From NCBI GenBank assembly GCA_947442255.1, contig CANEVO010000007.1, positions 3,017 through 67,016 on the forward strand: DNA of 64,000 nt, given 5' to 3'. Source of the stretch: Opitutia bacterium (GTDB lineage: Bacteria > Verrucomicrobiota > Verrucomicrobiae > Opitutales > Opitutaceae). Below are positions 56,106 to 64,000 of this stretch, piece after piece; within the stretch, counting starts at the first letter, position 1, and the number at the start of each line of letters is the position of its first letter. The notes beneath the pieces were generated by a model. That model had not been told where the DNA came from and did not search any database. It was given only the letters and a program-made list of their open reading frames with translations. The translations under genes and the position numbers were made by a program.

Positions 56106-57086
56106 GTGGAAGCAATGCTTCTGTGGTTTGCAACCGGCCCAAAGCTCGGGTCGAGTCGCCGCGTGCAAACTTGGCAAAGCCCGCATGGCCGTCCGCTCCC
56201 GCAACCCGGGGGTCGCACGCTCATCATGGCCATTTTGAACGTCACGCCCGACTCCTTTTCGGATGGCGGCCAGCTGCCAAGTGTCCAAGCGGTCGTCGAT
56301 CGCGCGGGTCAGCTGCTCGCCGCCGGAGCCGACGTGTTGGACATCGGCGGCGAGTCCACGCGACCCGGCGCCGCACCCGTCACCGAGGACGAGGAACTTG
56401 CGCGAGTGCTGCCCGCGATTACCGCCGTGCGCCGCACCTGGTCCACGGCGGCGCTATCGATCGACACGATGAAGCCCCGCGTCGCGGAAGCCGCCATCCG
56501 CGCTGGCGCCGACATCGTCAACGACATCTGGGGACTGGCCCAAGACCTCACGGTCGACAATCGCCGCGCCGCGATCGCCGCCCTGCGCGCCGGAAAGTCC
56601 GATCTGCCGCTCACGCTGATGGCGGAAGCCGTCGCGCGCCTCGGTTGCCCCGTCATCCTCATGCACAACCGCCCGGACCGGGCCTACGGCGATTTCTGGA
56701 CGGACGTGCTGCTCGACCTGCAGCTCAGCCTGGGCCTCGCCGGGCGCGCCGGGATTTCCGCCCACCAGATCTGGCTCGATCCCGGTTTCGGTTTCGCGAA
56801 GGACGTGGCCCAAAATCTCGCGGTGCTGAACCACCTCGACCGCATCGTGGCCTTGGGCCATCCTGTACTCGTGGGCACCTCGCGCAAATCGACTATCGGA
56901 AAAGTTCTCGGCACCACGCCGGACGACCGCAGCGAAGGCACCGGCGCCACCGTGGTCTGGTCCATCCAGAAGGGTTGCGCGATGGTTCGCGTGCACGACG
57001 TTGCGCCGATGGCCCGCTTCGTCCGCATGACCGACGCGATCAAGACGGGTCTCGGCTTTCCCACTCCCTCCTCATGGACCGCCTGA
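56106..57086 (+). CDS. folP: Dihydropteroate synthase
   Basis: Condenses p-aminobenzoate with hydroxymethyldihydropterin pyrophosphate. The enzyme core starts near residue 40: MAILNVTPDSFSDGG, then DVLDIGGESTRPGA near 80, SIDTMKPRVAEAA near 118, ADIVNDIWG near 138, and DPGFGFAKDVAQNLAVL near 225; the C-terminal GTSRKSTIGKVLG near 258 contains the conserved Ser and Lys. The first ~38 residues are an extension unlike the family, and a start at the ATG 56115 or later is possible. The gene overlaps folB by 13 bases. It is the target of sulfonamides; no resistance change is apparent to me. Confidence 0.94.
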   Translation: MEAMLLWFATGPKLGSSRRVQTWQSPHGRPLPQPGGRTLIMAILNVTPDSFSDGGQLPSVQAVVDRAGQLLAAGADVLDIGGESTRPGAAPVTEDEELARVLPAITAVRRTWSTAALSIDTMKPRVAEAAIRAGADIVNDIWGLAQDLTVDNRRAAIAALRAGKSDLPLTLMAEAVARLGCPVILMHNRPDRAYGDFWTDVLLDLQLSLGLAGRAGISAHQIWLDPGFGFAKDVAQNLAVLNHLDRIVALGHPVLVGTSRKSTIGKVLGTTPDDRSEGTGATVVWSIQKGCAMVRVHDVAPMARFVRMTDAIKTGLGFPTPSSWTA

Positions 57087-57448
57087 TTCTCCGCGAACTG
57101 CATTTTCTCGGCCGTCACGGTGTGTTGCCCGCCGAGGCGGAGACCGCCCAGCCGTTCTCCGCCACCGTGGAACTCGAACTGCCACTCGGGCCGGCGGGCG
57201 AATCCGACCGGCTGGATCTCACCATCGATTACTGTGCGGTCCAGTCCGTGGTGCGCAACGTGATCGGCGGCTCGCGCAAATACCTCATCGAAACCCTCGC
57301 GGAAAGCATTGCCGCGGGACTGCTCGCCACCTTCCCGCAGGTCCGCGCCGTGACCGTCGAGGTCCTCAAACCGCGGCCCCCCGTCGATTTTCAATTTGCC
57401 GGCGTCGCTGTGCGGATCCGGCGCGAGCGCAGCATGGCGGGCGGATGA
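57074..57448 (+). CDS. folB: Dihydroneopterin aldolase
   Basis: Converts dihydroneopterin to hydroxymethyldihydropterin and glycolaldehyde. The 124-residue chain has the family start LILRELHFLGRHGVLPAEAE at 4-23, with the conserved Glu near 21, the SRKYLIETLAESIAAGLL segment near 74-91, and the catalytic Lys in VEVLKPRPPV near 101. The ATG at 57074 overlaps the folP stop by 13 bases, and its own stop overlaps the folK start by four, so it is coupled on both sides. A tightly packed folate operon. Confidence 0.92.
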   Translation: MDRLILRELHFLGRHGVLPAEAETAQPFSATVELELPLGPAGESDRLDLTIDYCAVQSVVRNVIGGSRKYLIETLAESIAAGLLATFPQVRAVTVEVLKPRPPVDFQFAGVAVRIRRERSMAGG

Positions 57449-57957
57449 GCGCGGTCGTCCGGCAGGCGTTCATCGGCGGCGGGGCCAATCTTGGCGATCG
57501 CTGTGCCACGCTGCGCGCCGCGATCGAACGACTGCGAAAAGCCCCGGGTATGATCGCGCTCGAATCCTCGTCGGTCCACGAAACCGATCCGGTTGGCCCG
57601 ATGGAGCAGCCGCCCTTTCTCAACTTGGCGATCGGCGTCGAGACCACGCTCGAACCGGAGGCATTGCTGACCCTGCTCCTCAAAATCGAACAGGAATTCG
57701 GCCGGGTGCGCACGACCCGCTGGGGACCCCGTACGCTCGATTTCGATTTGCTGGCATTCGAGGGCGAAACGCGCGCGACCCCCGCGCTGCAGTTGCCGCA
57801 CCCGCATCTGCTCGGACGGGAATTTGTGACGGTGCCCTTGCGCGAAGTGATCGCGCGTCCGCGATTTCAGCGAACGTGCTGGGACACGTTACGGCGCCAG
57901 TTACAGGCCCTCCCGCCCGCCGCCCTGCAACCGCTTCCCGGCTGCCCTTCGCCGTGA
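57445..57957 (+). CDS. folK: Hydroxymethyldihydropterin pyrophosphokinase
   Basis: Transfers pyrophosphate from ATP to 6-hydroxymethyl-7,8-dihydropterin. Of 170 residues, the start FIGGGANLGDRCATLRAAIERL is at about 9-30, VHETDPVGPMEQPPFLNLAI (residues 48-67) is the substrate-binding strand, RTTRWGPRTLDFDLLAF near 91-107 has the magnesium-binding DFD, and PHPHLLGREFVTVPL near 120 is the conserved end. Two overlaps, ATGAGC at the start (with folB) and TGATGA at the end (with folC), place it in the fol operon. Confidence 0.94.
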   Translation: MSAVVRQAFIGGGANLGDRCATLRAAIERLRKAPGMIALESSSVHETDPVGPMEQPPFLNLAIGVETTLEPEALLTLLLKIEQEFGRVRTTRWGPRTLDFDLLAFEGETRATPALQLPHPHLLGREFVTVPLREVIARPRFQRTCWDTLRRQLQALPPAALQPLPGCPSP

Positions 57958-59249
57958 TGACCGACTACGCCGCGGTGCAGGACTACTTGCGCGGGTTGAA
58001 AGCCCGCGGTGTGCAACCCGGGCTCGCGCGCATGGAGCGCTTCATGGCCGCGCTCGGTCATCCCGAAAAAACGCCGCCCTGCGTACATGTGGCGGGGACA
58101 AACGGCAAAGGCTCCGTTGCGGCGATGCTCGAAGCCATCCTGCGCGGGGCCGGGTGGCGCACGGGATTATACACGTCACCCCATCTCGTGCGGCTCGGCG
58201 AACGCATCCAGGTGAACCGGCAGGCCATGACCGCGGAACAGATTGCCCGTTACACCCGGGAAATCCGGCCCGTTGCGGAAGCGCTGGCGGCGGCCCACGG
58301 ACCGGAGGCCCATCCCAGTTACTTCGAATTCATGACGGCGATGGCGTTCCTGCATTTCGCGCGCGAACGGTGCGACTTCGCGCTCATCGAAACAGGCATG
58401 GGCGGGCGGCTGGACGCGACGAATGTCGTGCTGCCGGAAGTCAGCGTCATCACCTCGATCAGCTTCGACCATTGCGAATTCCTGGGCGACTCGCTCGAGC
58501 AAATCGCCGCTGAAAAAGCCGGCATCATCAAACCCAGCCGGCCGGTGGTCATCGGCCGATTGCCGCTGGAAGCGGAACGGGTGGTGCGCGCCGCCGCCGC
58601 GCAGCGTGCCGCGGCGGTCGTGTCACTCCGGGAGGAGTACGGCTCCGGGGAAAAACCCTTCCCCGCCACGAATCTCGCCGGCGACCATCAACGGTGGAAC
58701 GCCGCCGTGGCCACTCTCGCCGCGCGGGCCCTCCCCGCGCGCTGGCGGGTGACCGATCCCGTCGTGAACACCGCGCTCCAGCAGGTCGACTGGCCGGGAC
58801 GATGGCAGCGCGTTCAGGCGGGCACCCGGCAGATCATCCTGGAGGCCGCGCACAATGCCGAGGGCGCGCAGGCCCTGGAGCGCGCGCTGGTGCGCCTGAT
58901 CGCCGACACCGGTCGGGCCCCCGTGGTGGTCGTTGGCGTGCTCGGCCTCACCCGTGCGGAACCCCTGCTCGCGGCCGTCTGCCGCCACGCCCGGGAGATT
59001 CACCTCGTAATGCCGAGACAGCGGCGTGCCTGCACCCAGGATCAACTCGCCGCGCTGATCCCGTCTTCCTGCCCCGCGCGAGTGCATTGTTCCACCGTTG
59101 ACACGGTGTTTCCCGAAGCCGCCAGCTGCACCGCCGGCGATCCCGGCGATACGATCGTGGTTACCGGCTCCATCTATCTCCTCGGCGAAGTGCTGGTCCG
59201 CCTCGATCCGAGTCGCGGCCCGCTTGAAGATCAGCTGCAGGATTTCTGA
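57957..59249 (+). CDS. folC: Folylpolyglutamate/dihydrofolate synthase
   Basis: Adds glutamate to dihydropteroate or folate; a Mur-ligase-family ATPase, 430 residues. The ATP loop is HVAGTNGKGSVAAMLE near 43-58, a second conserved segment is GLYTSPHLVRLGERIQVN near 70-88, and the ETGMGGRLDATNVV segment is near 144-157. ISFDHCEFLGDSLEQIAAEKAG (split here) near 167-188 holds the metal-binding His, and LEAAHNAEGA near 300 opens the C-terminal domain. Its ATG overlaps the folK stop codon (TGATG). It is the last gene of the operon; no clear terminator follows. Confidence 0.94.
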   Translation: MTDYAAVQDYLRGLKARGVQPGLARMERFMAALGHPEKTPPCVHVAGTNGKGSVAAMLEAILRGAGWRTGLYTSPHLVRLGERIQVNRQAMTAEQIARYTREIRPVAEALAAAHGPEAHPSYFEFMTAMAFLHFARERCDFALIETGMGGRLDATNVVLPEVSVITSISFDHCEFLGDSLEQIAAEKAGIIKPSRPVVIGRLPLEAERVVRAAAAQRAAAVVSLREEYGSGEKPFPATNLAGDHQRWNAAVATLAARALPARWRVTDPVVNTALQQVDWPGRWQRVQAGTRQIILEAAHNAEGAQALERALVRLIADTGRAPVVVVGVLGLTRAEPLLAAVCRHAREIHLVMPRQRRACTQDQLAALIPSSCPARVHCSTVDTVFPEAASCTAGDPGDTIVVTGSIYLLGEVLVRLDPSRGPLEDQLQDF

Positions 59250-59290
59250 ATCCGTTCGGCGCACCGCCCCGTCCGAAAACTGCCGTGCGC

Positions 59291-60268
59291 CTAGTCGATC
59301 GGTTCCACGTGAACGATCACATCGCTGATCCGGTGTGGCACGGACGCGATCAGCGCGTCCTTCACCGCGTGCGCAATGCTATGGCCGACGCGCACGGTCA
59401 GCCCGCCGTCGACCCGGATCTGAATGTCGACGAGATGGCTGAGTCCGCTCTTGCGCACCCGCACCTTGTCGAGGGCGCGCACCCCCGGCACTGCCAGCGC
59501 CAGCGCACGCACCTCGCCTTCGAATTCCTCCGGCGCGGCGGAATCCATCACATCGGCCAGCGCCTTGCCGGCCATGCTCACGCCGTTGAACGCGATAATC
59601 ACGCATCCAAATAAAGCCGCCCAGTCGTCCGCGGTTTCCCAGCCATTCCCGCCCCACAACGCGATGCTGATGCCCACAAACGCGGCTGCCGACGTGATCG
59701 CATCGGACGAGTGATGCAGCGCCTCCGCCCCGAGCGCCGTGCTGCCCGCCTCGGCGCCCGCGGCACCGAGCCGGCGCGAAAACCACATCTTGGTGACGAC
59801 CACGCCCGCCAGCAAAATCAGGGTCCACCATGCGGGCCCCTGGTGAGGGGTGACGATCTTGCGCACCGCGTGCACTCCAATCCAACCGGCCATCGCAAAA
59901 ACGAACAACGCCACCGCCAACGCCGCCAGCGGCTCGGCCTTGCCGTGCCCATAGGGATGGTCGGCGTCCGGTGGCCGCGCCGCCACGCGAAAGCCCGCCC
60001 ACACCAAGGTCGACGACAGGATGTCCAGCAACGACTCGGCCCCGTCGGCGATAAGAGCGTAGGTGTTGCCCAGCACTCCGCCCGTAAATTTCACGGCCGC
60101 GAGCACCGCATTCAGCAGAATCCCGCGCAGCACGAGGCGCGCGCTGCTCTCGGCGCGCCGCTGGTTGGCGGCATGAGGGTTGGTCGGCAAAATCGGAACC
60201 ACCCCCCCACGTTGGGTGCGGCCACCTCCGACCTCAACGCGCTTCCGCGGGATTTCCGCCGGCGCCAT
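59291..60268 (-). CDS. Cation diffusion facilitator (CDF) metal transporter
   Basis: Inner-membrane divalent-metal/proton antiporter of 325 residues with six helices. The metal site is formed by the TM2 pattern ADGAESLLD near 74-82 and TM5 pattern LHHSSDAITS near 188, each with the D/H-x3-D geometry, and HPYGHGKAEPLAA near 104 is the typical CDF loop. A C-terminal cytoplasmic domain (about 240-325) follows. Zinc, cobalt, iron or manganese cannot be told apart by eye. The first ~35 residues, basic and Gly-rich, are probably not conserved; translation may start later. It converges with folC. Confidence 0.9.
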   Translation of the reverse strand: MAPAEIPRKRVEVGGGRTQRGGVVPILPTNPHAANQRRAESSARLVLRGILLNAVLAAVKFTGGVLGNTYALIADGAESLLDILSSTLVWAGFRVAARPPDADHPYGHGKAEPLAALAVALFVFAMAGWIGVHAVRKIVTPHQGPAWWTLILLAGVVVTKMWFSRRLGAAGAEAGSTALGAEALHHSSDAITSAAAFVGISIALWGGNGWETADDWAALFGCVIIAFNGVSMAGKALADVMDSAAPEEFEGEVRALALAVPGVRALDKVRVRKSGLSHLVDIQIRVDGGLTVRVGHSIAHAVKDALIASVPHRISDVIVHVEPID

Positions 60269-60333
60269 TCCGCCCGGGACGGTGTGGCCCGGTCATTGAT
60301 GCTCGCCGGTTTTCGAGCCACCGTGGCCGCGCC

Positions 60334-60786
60334 ATGGCTGCGGCCACCACTACGTCCAACGATCCCGTGAAGCAGTTCTCCGTCTTCGCCGAGAACCGGG
60401 TCGGCCGCCTGTACGACCTGATCACGCTGCTGAAGGGCAACAACGTCCACATCATGGGCATCACCGTGCTCGACCCCACGGACAGTGCCATCGTGCGCTA
60501 CCTCACCGACGATCCCGACAAGGCGCGCGAGCTGATGATCAACAATGATTTTCCGTACACGGAATGTGAGGTACTCGCCGGCGCGATCACCGAGGAGTCG
60601 GAACTGCAGGGCATTCTCGCCGCGCTGTTCGAGGCCGAGATCAACATTTTTTACGTCTACTCGTGCATCAAGCGCCCCGACGGCCGCTCCGCGATTGCGA
60701 TCAAGGCCGAGGACGAAGGCGTCGCCGCGCAGGCGCTGCACAAACGGGGTTTTCGCCTGCTCACGCAGCGCGATATTTCCCGCTGA
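60334..60786 (+). CDS. Tandem ACT-domain protein
   Basis: A 150-residue protein made mostly of two ACT-like ligand-binding modules: residues 14-75 (KQFSVFAENRVGRLYDLITLL, NNVHIMGITVLD) and 82-148 (TECEVLAGAITEES, INIFYVYSCIKRPDGRSAIAIKAED). ACT domains commonly bind amino acids and regulate enzymes. No catalytic domain is attached, so it may be a free-standing regulator. It is a single gene divergent from the CDF gene, and I see no obvious partner. The IGITV/YVYSCIK patterns resemble the stand-alone ACT proteins seen in several phyla. Confidence 0.8.
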   Translation: MAAATTTSNDPVKQFSVFAENRVGRLYDLITLLKGNNVHIMGITVLDPTDSAIVRYLTDDPDKARELMINNDFPYTECEVLAGAITEESELQGILAALFEAEINIFYVYSCIKRPDGRSAIAIKAEDEGVAAQALHKRGFRLLTQRDISR

Positions 60787-60857
60787 TGATCGAAGCCGGC
60801 CTGGCCGGCCGGTTCAGGCCAATCCCGGCAGCAGGCCCCGGGGACAGCGCGATTCGA

Positions 60858-61415
60858 TCAACCCTGGACTTCGCCCATGCGCTCGCCCTCGAGCTCGTAG
60901 AGGCCGGTCATGTAACCGTTCTCGAACATGGCGCCGACCTTCAGCTCGCCGTAAAAAGCCACGGGCAGGTCCATCATCGGCTGCACACCCTTCTTCATCT
61001 TCACGATCACCCACTCGTTCATGTTGGGAACGCCGCCGAAGCAACACGCCATGGTATTTCGCATCAAGAGAAATTCCGTGACCAGACCCTTGTCCATTTT
61101 CACCGGCACCATGTAGCCCGTGATCATGGCCTTCTTGCCATTCCAGCCCTTCACCATCGACGGGATCTGTTCCTCCCCGGTCGGGGGCTTGGCGTTGGGT
61201 GCGGCGGTCGCCGGGTCGAATGCGGGCGGATCGAAAGAATAGGACGCGAGCTGCTCGAACCCGAGCTTGAGATAACCCTGCGCATCCACGTCCGGAGCCT
61301 TGGGCGCGGCCGCCGGGGCCGGACTGGACGCCGCGGCATCGGCCGCACGCAGCACTCCACCGAGACCGACGCTGAACACCAACAAAGCAACAAGGGAGGG
61401 GTGCAACATTCTCAT
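60858..61415 (-). CDS. DUF3299 periplasmic protein
   Basis: An exported 185-residue protein. From the ATG at 61415 the N-terminus is MRMLHPSLVALLVFSVGLGG, a signal peptide cleaved near RAADA. After a Pro/Ala linker the DUF3299 body is KGWNGKKAMITGYMVPVKMDKG near 92-113, then LLMRNTMACCFGGVPNMNEW near 118-137 with the conserved Cys-Cys pair, and MMDLPVAFYGELKVG near 150. DUF3299 proteins are often next to an ABC transporter, as here, with the permease gene lying just upstream on the same strand. Metal or small-ligand traffic is suggested by that context only. Confidence 0.8.
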   Translation of the reverse strand: MRMLHPSLVALLVFSVGLGGVLRAADAAASSPAPAAAPKAPDVDAQGYLKLGFEQLASYSFDPPAFDPATAAPNAKPPTGEEQIPSMVKGWNGKKAMITGYMVPVKMDKGLVTEFLLMRNTMACCFGGVPNMNEWVIVKMKKGVQPMMDLPVAFYGELKVGAMFENGYMTGLYELEGERMGEVQG

Positions 61416-61592
61416 AGTGGCGCAAACGGTAACAGGGAAGAGGGGTTCGTCAAAAAAAATTCCCTCTGCGCGGGCGAATTGCCATCGCTGGAGCAGCCCG
61501 GCCGATCGCGCGACCTGCCCACGATCCAAGCCGCCGCTTCCCTCGCCCTCGATATTCTCCCAACCCACTCACCACCAGCGCTCAATTGCGCT

Positions 61593-62798
61593 CTACGACA
61601 CCGGCGCCAGCGTCTCGGCCACAGGTGTCCGATAGGCCTTCAAGGCCGGAATGACCCCGCCCAAGGCACACAGTCCGATCATCGCCACCGGGCAAATCCA
61701 CAGCACCGGATGCCGCGCCGCCACGTCGAGCACCACGCCGGTCTGCGTCCGGATGACTCCGGCCACGCCGACGAGGAGCACGAAATAGACGCCGAAGCCC
61801 ACCGCGGCCCCCAGCCCGCCGATGCACGCCGCCTCGGCCACGACCGCGCCAAAGATCGTCCGGCGGCGCGCCCCGAGCGCGCGCAGGATGGCCAGGTCGC
61901 GCTGCCGCGCGCTCATGGAATTGTAGATGCTCGCCAGCACCGACCCGGCGGCCACCAGCGCCACGAGATAGGCCACCAGCGCGAGCACCTGGTCGAACCA
62001 CGAGATCTTGCTGAACAGCTCCGCGATGATCGCCCCCACGGGATAGGCAAACGTCAGCCGGTTGCCCTGCTTGTTGTACATCATGTCGAGCATGAACCCG
62101 GCGCTCGGCGTCCGCAGCTGGATGAGCACGGCGCTCACGTCCGTCGCCGCCTTCGGATCGTGCCCGCTCATCGTCTGCAACCCGCGCAGGGGAATCCAGA
62201 TCACGCGATCCACCGGCGTGTTGGTCGACTCCAGGATCGCGGTGACGACGTAGACGTCGGCGTGCTCGTTCTTCGCATCGAAGGCGAGGCCGTGAAAGGG
62301 GTGAAACGTATCGCCGACCTTCAGGCCCAGTCGCTGCGCCGCAAAACTCCCGGCCACCGCCTCCTTCGCCGCGGGGCCGAAAATCTTTCCGCCGGGCTGG
62401 AGCGCGAATTTCTTTCCCGGCGCGTATTCCACCTTTTCAAACAGCTCCGGCAGCGTGCCCACCAGCCGGTAGCCGCGGAGATTGTCGCCGACCGCGAGCG
62501 GGATCGCCGCCTTCACCGCCGGGTGGCGCTTCACCATCTCGTAGTCGGCATAGGCCACATTGCCGGGCGAGGCCTCGAGGTGAAAAATGGCGTTGAGCAC
62601 GAGCTGCAGTTTCGAGCCGCGCGCGCCCAGCACCGCATCGAACCCCGTGGTCGTCTGTGTGAACGCCGTCTGCGACTGGGTCTTCACCATCCAGACGCAC
62701 ATCAGCAACCCGGAGGCGAGCGCGATGCTCCCCGCCGTAATCACGGTCGAGAGCGCGTGCTGCCGCAGGGAACGGTAAATGATCAGCGGCAGCGTCAT
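61593..62798 (-). CDS. MacB/FtsX-type ABC transporter permease
   Basis: A 401-residue permease with four transmembrane helices and a large periplasmic domain between the first and second (about residues 45-250), the FtsX/MacB layout. The first helix region is ALSTVITAGSIALASGLLM near 15-33, and the last three helices carry MSARQRDLAILRALGARRRTIFG (split here) near 294-316, typical of mechanotransmission or lipoprotein-release permeases. It overlaps the ATPase stop by four bases (62795-62798). The DUF3299 gene follows 178 bases downstream. Confidence 0.88.
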   Translation of the reverse strand: MTLPLIIYRSLRQHALSTVITAGSIALASGLLMCVWMVKTQSQTAFTQTTTGFDAVLGARGSKLQLVLNAIFHLEASPGNVAYADYEMVKRHPAVKAAIPLAVGDNLRGYRLVGTLPELFEKVEYAPGKKFALQPGGKIFGPAAKEAVAGSFAAQRLGLKVGDTFHPFHGLAFDAKNEHADVYVVTAILESTNTPVDRVIWIPLRGLQTMSGHDPKAATDVSAVLIQLRTPSAGFMLDMMYNKQGNRLTFAYPVGAIIAELFSKISWFDQVLALVAYLVALVAAGSVLASIYNSMSARQRDLAILRALGARRRTIFGAVVAEAACIGGLGAAVGFGVYFVLLVGVAGVIRTQTGVVLDVAARHPVLWICPVAMIGLCALGGVIPALKAYRTPVAETLAPVS

Positions 62799-63472
62799 CG
62801 GCGGACCTCCTTCAAGGCTTCGTTGATGTGGGCAAAGTCCCTCCGGTGCTCGAACTGGCCGAGCACCTCCTCATCGTGGCTAACCAGCAACAACGCCGCC
62901 GCGTGCTCGCGGCAGACTTCACGGATGAGCGCGAGGGCTTCGCCGGCGTGCTTGCGGTCGAGATTGCCCGTCGGCTCGTCGGCGAGCACGAGCTTGGGCC
63001 GGTTGGCCAGCGCCCGGGCGACCGCCACCCGTTGCTGCTGTCCCGTCGAAAGCTGCCGGGGAAAATGGTCGAGCCGGTGCCCGAGCCCGACCCGGCCCAG
63101 CACCTCGCGGGCATGGGCCCGGTCCGCCCCGCGCGGCCCAAACGACATCCCGAGCATGACGTTTTCCAACACGGTGTAGCCCTGCAGGAGGTTGAACGTC
63201 TGGAAAATGTACCCGAGCTTGTCCGCGCGCAGCCGGTCGCGCCGCGACTCGCTGAGGGCGGTCATCTCCACGCCGTCGATCCTCACCGTCCCGCTGTCCG
63301 CGGCGAGGATCCCGGCGATCAAGTTCAGAAAGGTCGTCTTGCCCGAGCCGCTCTCCCCACGCAGGGCGAGCTGCTCGTCGGCCGCCAGCGCGAACGCCGG
63401 CACATTCACGATCTCCGTCCGCTCCCCCTCGGGGGACAAAAACGATTTTTTCAGGTCGGTGACGGCGAGCAT
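62795..63472 (-). CDS. LolD/MacB-type ABC transporter ATPase
   Basis: ATP-binding subunit of 225 residues. Walker A is GESGSGKTTFLNLI near 39-52, the Q-loop is GYIFQTFNLLQGYTVLENV near 87-105, the ABC signature LSTGQQQRVAVARAL near 140-154 (LSTGQ in place of LSGGQ), Walker B LVLADEPTGNLD near 161-172, and the H-loop LLVSHDEEVL near 197. This matches the lipoprotein-export/efflux class that pairs with FtsX-type permeases. It precedes the permease with a four-base overlap. Substrate unknown. Confidence 0.92.
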   Translation of the reverse strand: MLAVTDLKKSFLSPEGERTEIVNVPAFALAADEQLALRGESGSGKTTFLNLIAGILAADSGTVRIDGVEMTALSESRRDRLRADKLGYIFQTFNLLQGYTVLENVMLGMSFGPRGADRAHAREVLGRVGLGHRLDHFPRQLSTGQQQRVAVARALANRPKLVLADEPTGNLDRKHAGEALALIREVCREHAAALLLVSHDEEVLGQFEHRRDFAHINEALKEVRR

Positions 63473-63630
63473 GGCGGGGGAAACACGATTCGTCCCGAAA
63501 GACGGTGTGCTTCAAAAAGCACAAAATCCGTCAAAGCCGAAACATTTCTTTTGCCGATCGTCGCGCCAATTTCTCCGCCCAGGCACGCGCGGCCTCGACT
63601 CGCGCCGCCGGCCGTCGCAAGTTCAAGCGC

Positions 63631-64000
63631 ATGAGTTCGTCTCCCGGGACACAATTTCGCGCGGCCCTCGCGACGGAAAAGCCCCTGCAAATCGCCGGTG
63701 CGATCAACGCCTACGCCGCGCTGCTCGCCCAGCACGCCGGCTTCCGCGCGCTGTATCTTTCCGGGGCCGGCGTCGCCAACCACTCCTGCGGCATCCCCGA
63801 CACCGGCGACACCACGCTCGCCGACGTGCTCGTCGACGTCCGCCGCATCGCCCGTCGCGTGCCGCTCCCGCTGCTGGTCGATATCGACACGGGCTGGGAC
63901 GACCCCGCCACCGCCGTCCGCGAAGTGGCCGCCGCCGGCGCCGCCGCCGTTCATCTCGAGGATCAGGTGCCCGCCAAACTTTGCGGCCACCTGCCCGGCA
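63631..64000 (+). CDS. PEP mutase/isocitrate-lyase-family enzyme (2-methylisocitrate lyase-like), cut by window edge
   Basis: Starts at the ATG 63631 and runs off the right edge; 123 residues are visible. The TIM-barrel family marks are LQIAGAINAYAALLAQHAGFRALYLSGAGVA (split here) near 20-50, the metal-binding region LLVDIDTGWDD near 84-95, and the start of the active-site motif HLEDQVPAKLCGHLPG near 108-123, where the Cys-Gly-His corresponds to KRCGH in PrpB. That Cys is the expected catalytic base. The methylcitrate cycle or phosphonate chemistry are both open until the remainder and the next genes are seen. Confidence 0.85.
   Translation, partial: MSSSPGTQFRAALATEKPLQIAGAINAYAALLAQHAGFRALYLSGAGVANHSCGIPDTGDTTLADVLVDVRRIARRVPLPLLVDIDTGWDDPATAVREVAAAGAAAVHLEDQVPAKLCGHLPG

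Noticed and set aside
60663..63179. An 838-residue plus frame over the ACT, DUF3299 and ABC genes
   Set aside because: Shadow of three well-supported genes, with very high Arg/His content and no motifs.

Overview
The window is a GC-rich (about two-thirds GC by eye), densely coded bacterial chromosome segment. I read it as a member of the Verrucomicrobiota, probably an Opitutaceae-like lineage. This rests on several things together: a PEP-CTERM-tailed passenger protein, a TIGR02001-type outer-membrane protein, a one-chain cytochrome b succinate dehydrogenase in C-A-B order, a TonB receptor with a carboxypeptidase-like N-terminus and no SusD partner, and proteins of the DUF3299 and DUF3568 type. 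This is inference from gene content; no phylogeny could be run. Layout: 1-5.2 kb holds the start of a DEAD-box RNA helicase, a two-domain VOC dioxygenase-like protein, a PilT-type motor ATPase and three small unknown or decaying genes, including a frameshifted V4R-domain gene. 5.4-9.3 kb holds an EamA exporter, a wrecked staphylococcal-nuclease-like gene and a DUF485/sodium-solute symporter pair with a strong terminator. 9.4-15.8 kb is housekeeping on the minus strand: gpsA, lysA and sdhCAB. 16-28 kb mixes an AMP-forming CoA ligase-like enzyme, a NUDIX hydrolase, a LysM protein, tRNA-Pro followed by a headless PEP-CTERM gene, a TPR membrane protein, purU, a quinone oxidoreductase, a DUF3568 protein, carB, a scar zone (Fis-domain remnant, IS110 transposase fragment, tRNA-Gly) and a phosphoribosyltransferase next to a small membrane protein. 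28-34 kb: rsmE, rsmD, then a four-gene unit in which an uncharacterised WPF-rich protein precedes the mlaE-mlaF-mlaD lipid-transport genes. 34-42 kb is arginine biosynthesis: argG, then argB-argD-argF on the minus strand, argJ on plus and argC on minus, with a pseudopilin gene between argG and argF. 42-51 kb: an outer-membrane protein, rplM-rpsI, DUF423, cca, a MOSC protein, a multiply frameshifted TonB receptor, and an orphan xdhC-mocA pair. 51-59 kb: purE, an unknown exported protein with a decayed tandem paralogue, then the folate locus, in which pabB-pabC (minus) and folP-folB-folK-folC (plus) diverge from a region carrying a near-perfect 13-bp inverted repeat. 59-64 kb: a CDF metal exporter, an ACT-domain protein, a DUF3299 periplasmic protein followed by a MacB/LolD-like ABC transporter, and the start of a PEP-mutase/isocitrate-lyase-family enzyme. 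Core genes (carB, sdhA, argG, folC, cca and others) are intact end to end, while broken frames are confined to accessory genes. That favours real gene decay over poor sequence quality, although two of the breaks sit in or beside homopolymers and need confirmation. I found no CRISPR array, prophage, complete insertion sequence or rRNA. The most interesting uncharacterised items are the WPF-rich protein tied to the Mla genes, the folate-locus operator-like dyad, and the tRNA-associated gene truncations.
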